Of a DNA stretch of 39,845 nt, positions 38,102 through 39,845 are shown piece by piece (position 1 is the first letter of the stretch; every line of letters starts with the position of its first letter). Below the pieces are notes generated by a model, which was not told where the DNA came from, did not search any database, and saw only the letters and a program-made list of their open reading frames with translations. The stretch is taken from positions 1 through 39,845 of the forward strand of contig CAKZON010000119.1 in NCBI GenBank assembly GCA_937136425.1, read 5' to 3'. The stretch is from an uncultured Crocinitomix sp. (GTDB lineage Bacteria; Bacteroidota; Bacteroidia; Flavobacteriales_D; Crocinitomicaceae). Both the position numbers and the translations under genes were made by a program.

Positions 38102-38133
38102 GCTTGGTTGATATGTTTTATAAAATTTAACAT
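38086..38133 (-). CDS. Leader peptide MLNFIKHINQAIGKS (15 codons)
   Basis: ATG at 38133-38131, stop at 38088-38086, starting about 54 bases after the predicted transcription start. Codons are AUG UUA AAU UUU AUA AAA CAU AUC AAC CAA GCG AUC GGG AAA AGC. Arm 1 of the antiterminator overlaps codons 11-14. A ribosome that reaches the stop would cover arm 1 and allow termination; one stalled at codons 2-7 would leave it free. Several early codons (Leu UUA, Asn, Ile AUA, His) correspond to tRNAs present in the array. A 15-codon frame could occur by chance, but its position relative to the arms argues for function. Confidence 0.55.
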   Translation of the reverse strand: MLNFIKHINQAIGKS

Positions 38134-38193
38134 AGGCAGGCTCGTTTTGAGAATTAATAATTTGTGAAAATCTCTGGAGCGTCTAATGCGCTG

Positions 38194-38225
38194 CAAATAT
38201 ACATCCGAATATTTTTAATTTCCAA
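38194..38225 (-). promoter_or_regulatory. Promoter of the RNA-repair operon
   Basis: Minus strand: TTG (38225-38223), exactly 21 bases, TATATTTG (38201-38194), an exact -33/-7 match. Transcription would begin near 38187 and run through the leader ORF and attenuator into the operon. Confidence 0.72.
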
Positions 38226-38258
38226 ATAAATATTTCAACTTTTTTTGATTTTGAATCC

Positions 38259-38275
38259 CCTATACGTAGTATAGG
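38259..38275. promoter_or_regulatory. Palindrome CCTATAC-GTA-GTATAGG
   Basis: Perfect 7-bp arms, about 33 bases upstream of the -33 element of the RNA-repair promoter: a good position for an activator or repressor site. No regulator gene is adjacent. Confidence 0.45.
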
Positions 38276-38434
38276 AAAAAATGAAATTTTTTTTGCGTCA
38301 AAATATTTCGGCGAATACTTCGCTGTTCAACACTAATCGTTTTGGATAAAATCACCCATTTTTTGCTGCGATATTTTAAAATTGAGTGCTTGCTTATAGG
38401 CTAATTGGTTTTTGCAAGTTAAGAGGTTTTTTTT

Positions 38435-38510
38435 GCACATTTTTCCAACCAAACTGTCGGTAGTAATTCATTGTTCAGTTTAGCCATTTTTTTGGTTGGA
38501 AAAATGGTGC
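38435..38510. repeat. Long inverted repeat
   Basis: GCACATTTTTCCAACCAAA (38435-38453) and TTTGGTTGGAAAAATGGTGC (38491-38510) pair over 19 positions with one extra base. The loop is 37 bases. Could be a terminator-like barrier between the two divergent transcripts or a small mobile repeat. Confidence 0.6.
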
Positions 38511-38602
38511 GCAACAACCTTGCGTAATTGTTTAAATATGTGCAATAATGTAATTTATTTATGATTGAAATTATATCTTAGCAGATAGATAAAATCCTAC
38601 CC

Positions 38603-39385
38603 ATGAACAACAACCAAACTTTAGATCCAATTGCCGAACAATACAAGCTGTATTCTGCCATGTCTATTCGCATTGCAACGTTTTTAGGAACTCCTATTGC
38701 TGCTGGAATATTGATCCGAAAAAATTACGTAATGTTGGGAGATGAGGATAAGGGAAAGAATGCTTTAATTATTTCAATTATAGCAACACTAGGTTTGTTT
38801 GTAGTGTTGTATTTTATTCCGGAATCCATGATGGATCGAATTCCTAATCTCGTGATTCCAATAATGTACATGACTATTGTCCATTATTATGTTCAATCAA
38901 CGTTTGATGCTGCATTAAAAAAACATGAAGCAAATGGAGGAGCATTTTATTCTGGGTGGCGTGCTGCAGGAATAGGGTTGTTAGTGTCTGCCATATTGGT
39001 GCCTGCAATTTTTCTTTATGCATATTACGGCCCACAAGATTTTGATGCGGAAGCATATGATAGTGGGATTGAACGTTTCCAAAAAAATGAAGAGGAAGCA
39101 TTGGCCGTTTATGATATGCCTGAAGATTTATCAGCTGTTGATTTTATTAGAGAAACTGGAATTCCACTTTGGGAAGAAAATATAGAAATTACCCAAGAAT
39201 TAGACAAGATTGAGGGATTATATCCAGAATATATTGAACAAAATAAGATTTTACGAGAGTATAGTGAAATTCGTGTAGAATCTTACCAACTTTTGGAAAA
39301 AGCAATTATTGAACAAACTAGTAAGTATAATCGTAAGTTAGAATTGCTTTATTCAAAGATTGACGCAACATTGGCTGATTTATAG
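38603..39385 (+). CDS. Unknown membrane protein with coiled C-terminus
   Basis: A 260-residue protein. The first half has hydrophobic segments (IRIATFLGTPIAAGILI, ALIISIIATLGLFVVLYFI, LVIPIMYMTIVHYYV, AAGIGLLVSAILVPAIFLYAYYG), the second half is acidic and helical (ERFQKNEEEALAVY, ITQELDKIEGLYPEYIEQNKIL, YQLLEKAIIEQTSKYNRKLELL), likely a coiled coil on one membrane face. I do not recognise the family. A near-consensus -7 box (TATCTTAG, 38574-38581) precedes the ATG by 21 bases. It is divergent from the RNA-repair operon and has no evident link to it. Confidence 0.72.
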   Translation: MNNNQTLDPIAEQYKLYSAMSIRIATFLGTPIAAGILIRKNYVMLGDEDKGKNALIISIIATLGLFVVLYFIPESMMDRIPNLVIPIMYMTIVHYYVQSTFDAALKKHEANGGAFYSGWRAAGIGLLVSAILVPAIFLYAYYGPQDFDAEAYDSGIERFQKNEEEALAVYDMPEDLSAVDFIRETGIPLWEENIEITQELDKIEGLYPEYIEQNKILREYSEIRVESYQLLEKAIIEQTSKYNRKLELLYSKIDATLADL

Positions 39386-39746
39386 GTTCACTTAATTAAA
39401 CAATTTCAAAAACATAGATTCTTCAACTGTTGAAATTAATTCGAGAATTGCTAAAGTGTTGCAATTTGGTGCCTATTTCTAGTACTTTCTATCATTATAT
39501 TTCCGTTTCTTGCCAAATATAAATCAATCAATTTCTTAACGTAATTTTCTGTTTTAATCTAAATAGCTGAAAAACAGTAATTAAGATAGATTTTAGTTAA
39601 GTTAACTTCATTTGTGTTTATAGGTTGGTATACAGTGGTTTGGCTGGTTGTTTGTGTCTCATTTTAACAAAATTTTAATTTTTTTTGTCATTTAGGCAAC
39701 TCAATAAAAAGATTTGTAGTCTTAGGACAAACAATCTACCCTTAAA
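39386..39746. other. 361-bp intergenic region
   Basis: AT-rich, with no gene or RNA that I can recognise apart from the promoter at 39684-39716. Confidence 0.6.
39684..39716 (+). promoter_or_regulatory. Promoter of the gene at the window end
   Basis: TTTG at 39684-39687, 21 bases, AAGATTTG at 39709-39716 (one base from TAnnTTTG). Transcription would start near 39723, 24 bases before the ATG. Confidence 0.55.
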
Positions 39747-39845
39747 ATGAAATTTTTTAAAACACTTTTATTGGCTTTAGGACTATCTGCAGTTGGTTCT
39801 TATGCCCAAGACATTGTTGTTGAGGATCTTCCTGTAGCAACTATT
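39747..39845 (+). CDS. Start of a secreted protein, cut by window edge
   Basis: The first 33 codons are visible: a signal peptide MKFFKTLLLALGLSAVGSYA with likely cleavage before QDIVVEDLPVATI. The rest lies outside the window, so the function cannot be told. Promoter immediately upstream supports the start. Confidence 0.75.
   Translation, partial: MKFFKTLLLALGLSAVGSYAQDIVVEDLPVATI

Larger units (their letters stand above)
37772..38602. other. 831-bp divergent regulatory region
   Basis: No long gene. On the minus strand it holds the promoter, leader ORF and attenuator of the RNA-repair operon; elsewhere an inverted repeat at 37794-37815, a 40-codon plus-strand ORF, a palindrome at 38259 and a long inverted repeat at 38435-38510. 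Confidence 0.7.

Overview
The window looks like a piece of a chromosome from a marine-type member of the Bacteroidota (Flavobacteriales or a close relative). It is AT-rich, it carries proteins with type IX secretion (T9SS) C-terminal sorting domains of both types A and B, and several genes have the promoter form typical of this phylum (TTG, about 21 bases, then TAnnTTTG). Species cannot be named from the sequence.

Layout. 1-12,200 is ordinary accessory and core sequence: an ATTGAAC tandem repeat, an outer-membrane protein, a GT87-like membrane protein, YraN, three members of a glycine-rich secreted family, a type II NADH dehydrogenase, a Crp-like regulator with an SMP-30-like lipoprotein, and a seven-bladed beta-propeller T9SS cargo. 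12,400-19,900 holds ileS, a fulvocin C-related lipoprotein lying between two near-identical terminators, a large LamG/PKD T9SS type B cargo, and an unknown small protein. 20,103-27,227 is a block of metabolic and membrane genes (lpd, TIM-barrel isomerase, LLM flavin oxidoreductase, holin-like and HdeD-like membrane proteins, crotonase, AraC regulator). It is bracketed by about 110-130 bp direct repeats made of a tRNA 3' half plus downstream sequence, so it is probably an insertion next to the tRNA array.

27,302-29,675 is a dense minus-strand tRNA array: 17 foldable tRNAs, one tRNA-Arg-like gene with an anticodon loop expanded to 36 nt, a broken tRNA-Pro, and a further tRNA-like remnant upstream at 29,771-29,840. 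Many members are unusual: Leu and Tyr anticodons on bodies with short variable loops, a rare tRNA-Ile(TAT), a D-loop/T-loop co-change, a 507-bp duplication, and five copies of a dispersed element each joined to a copy of a tRNA 3' end.

30,041-37,771 is a minus-strand operon-like run upstream of the array and reading towards it: an unknown basic protein, RtcB RNA ligase, a PcfJ-like protein, release factor H (PrfH), a TPR-like protein, an acid-ceramidase/NAAA-like Ntn hydrolase, an ATP-dependent RNA ligase and an HD-polynucleotide kinase. Two RNA-sealing chemistries, an RNA end-healing enzyme and a ribosome-rescue factor therefore sit beside a set of replacement-like tRNAs whose anticodons overlap the known targets of anticodon nucleases. 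Upstream of this operon I see a consensus promoter, a 15-codon leader ORF and mutually exclusive antiterminator/terminator helices. I infer a translation-coupled attenuator that would turn the RNA-repair genes on when ribosomes stall for lack of intact tRNA. This sensing, repair and replacement arrangement is the most interesting feature of the window; the parts are visible in the sequence, the integrated function is inference.

38,603 to the end holds an unknown membrane protein and the start of a secreted protein cut by the window edge.
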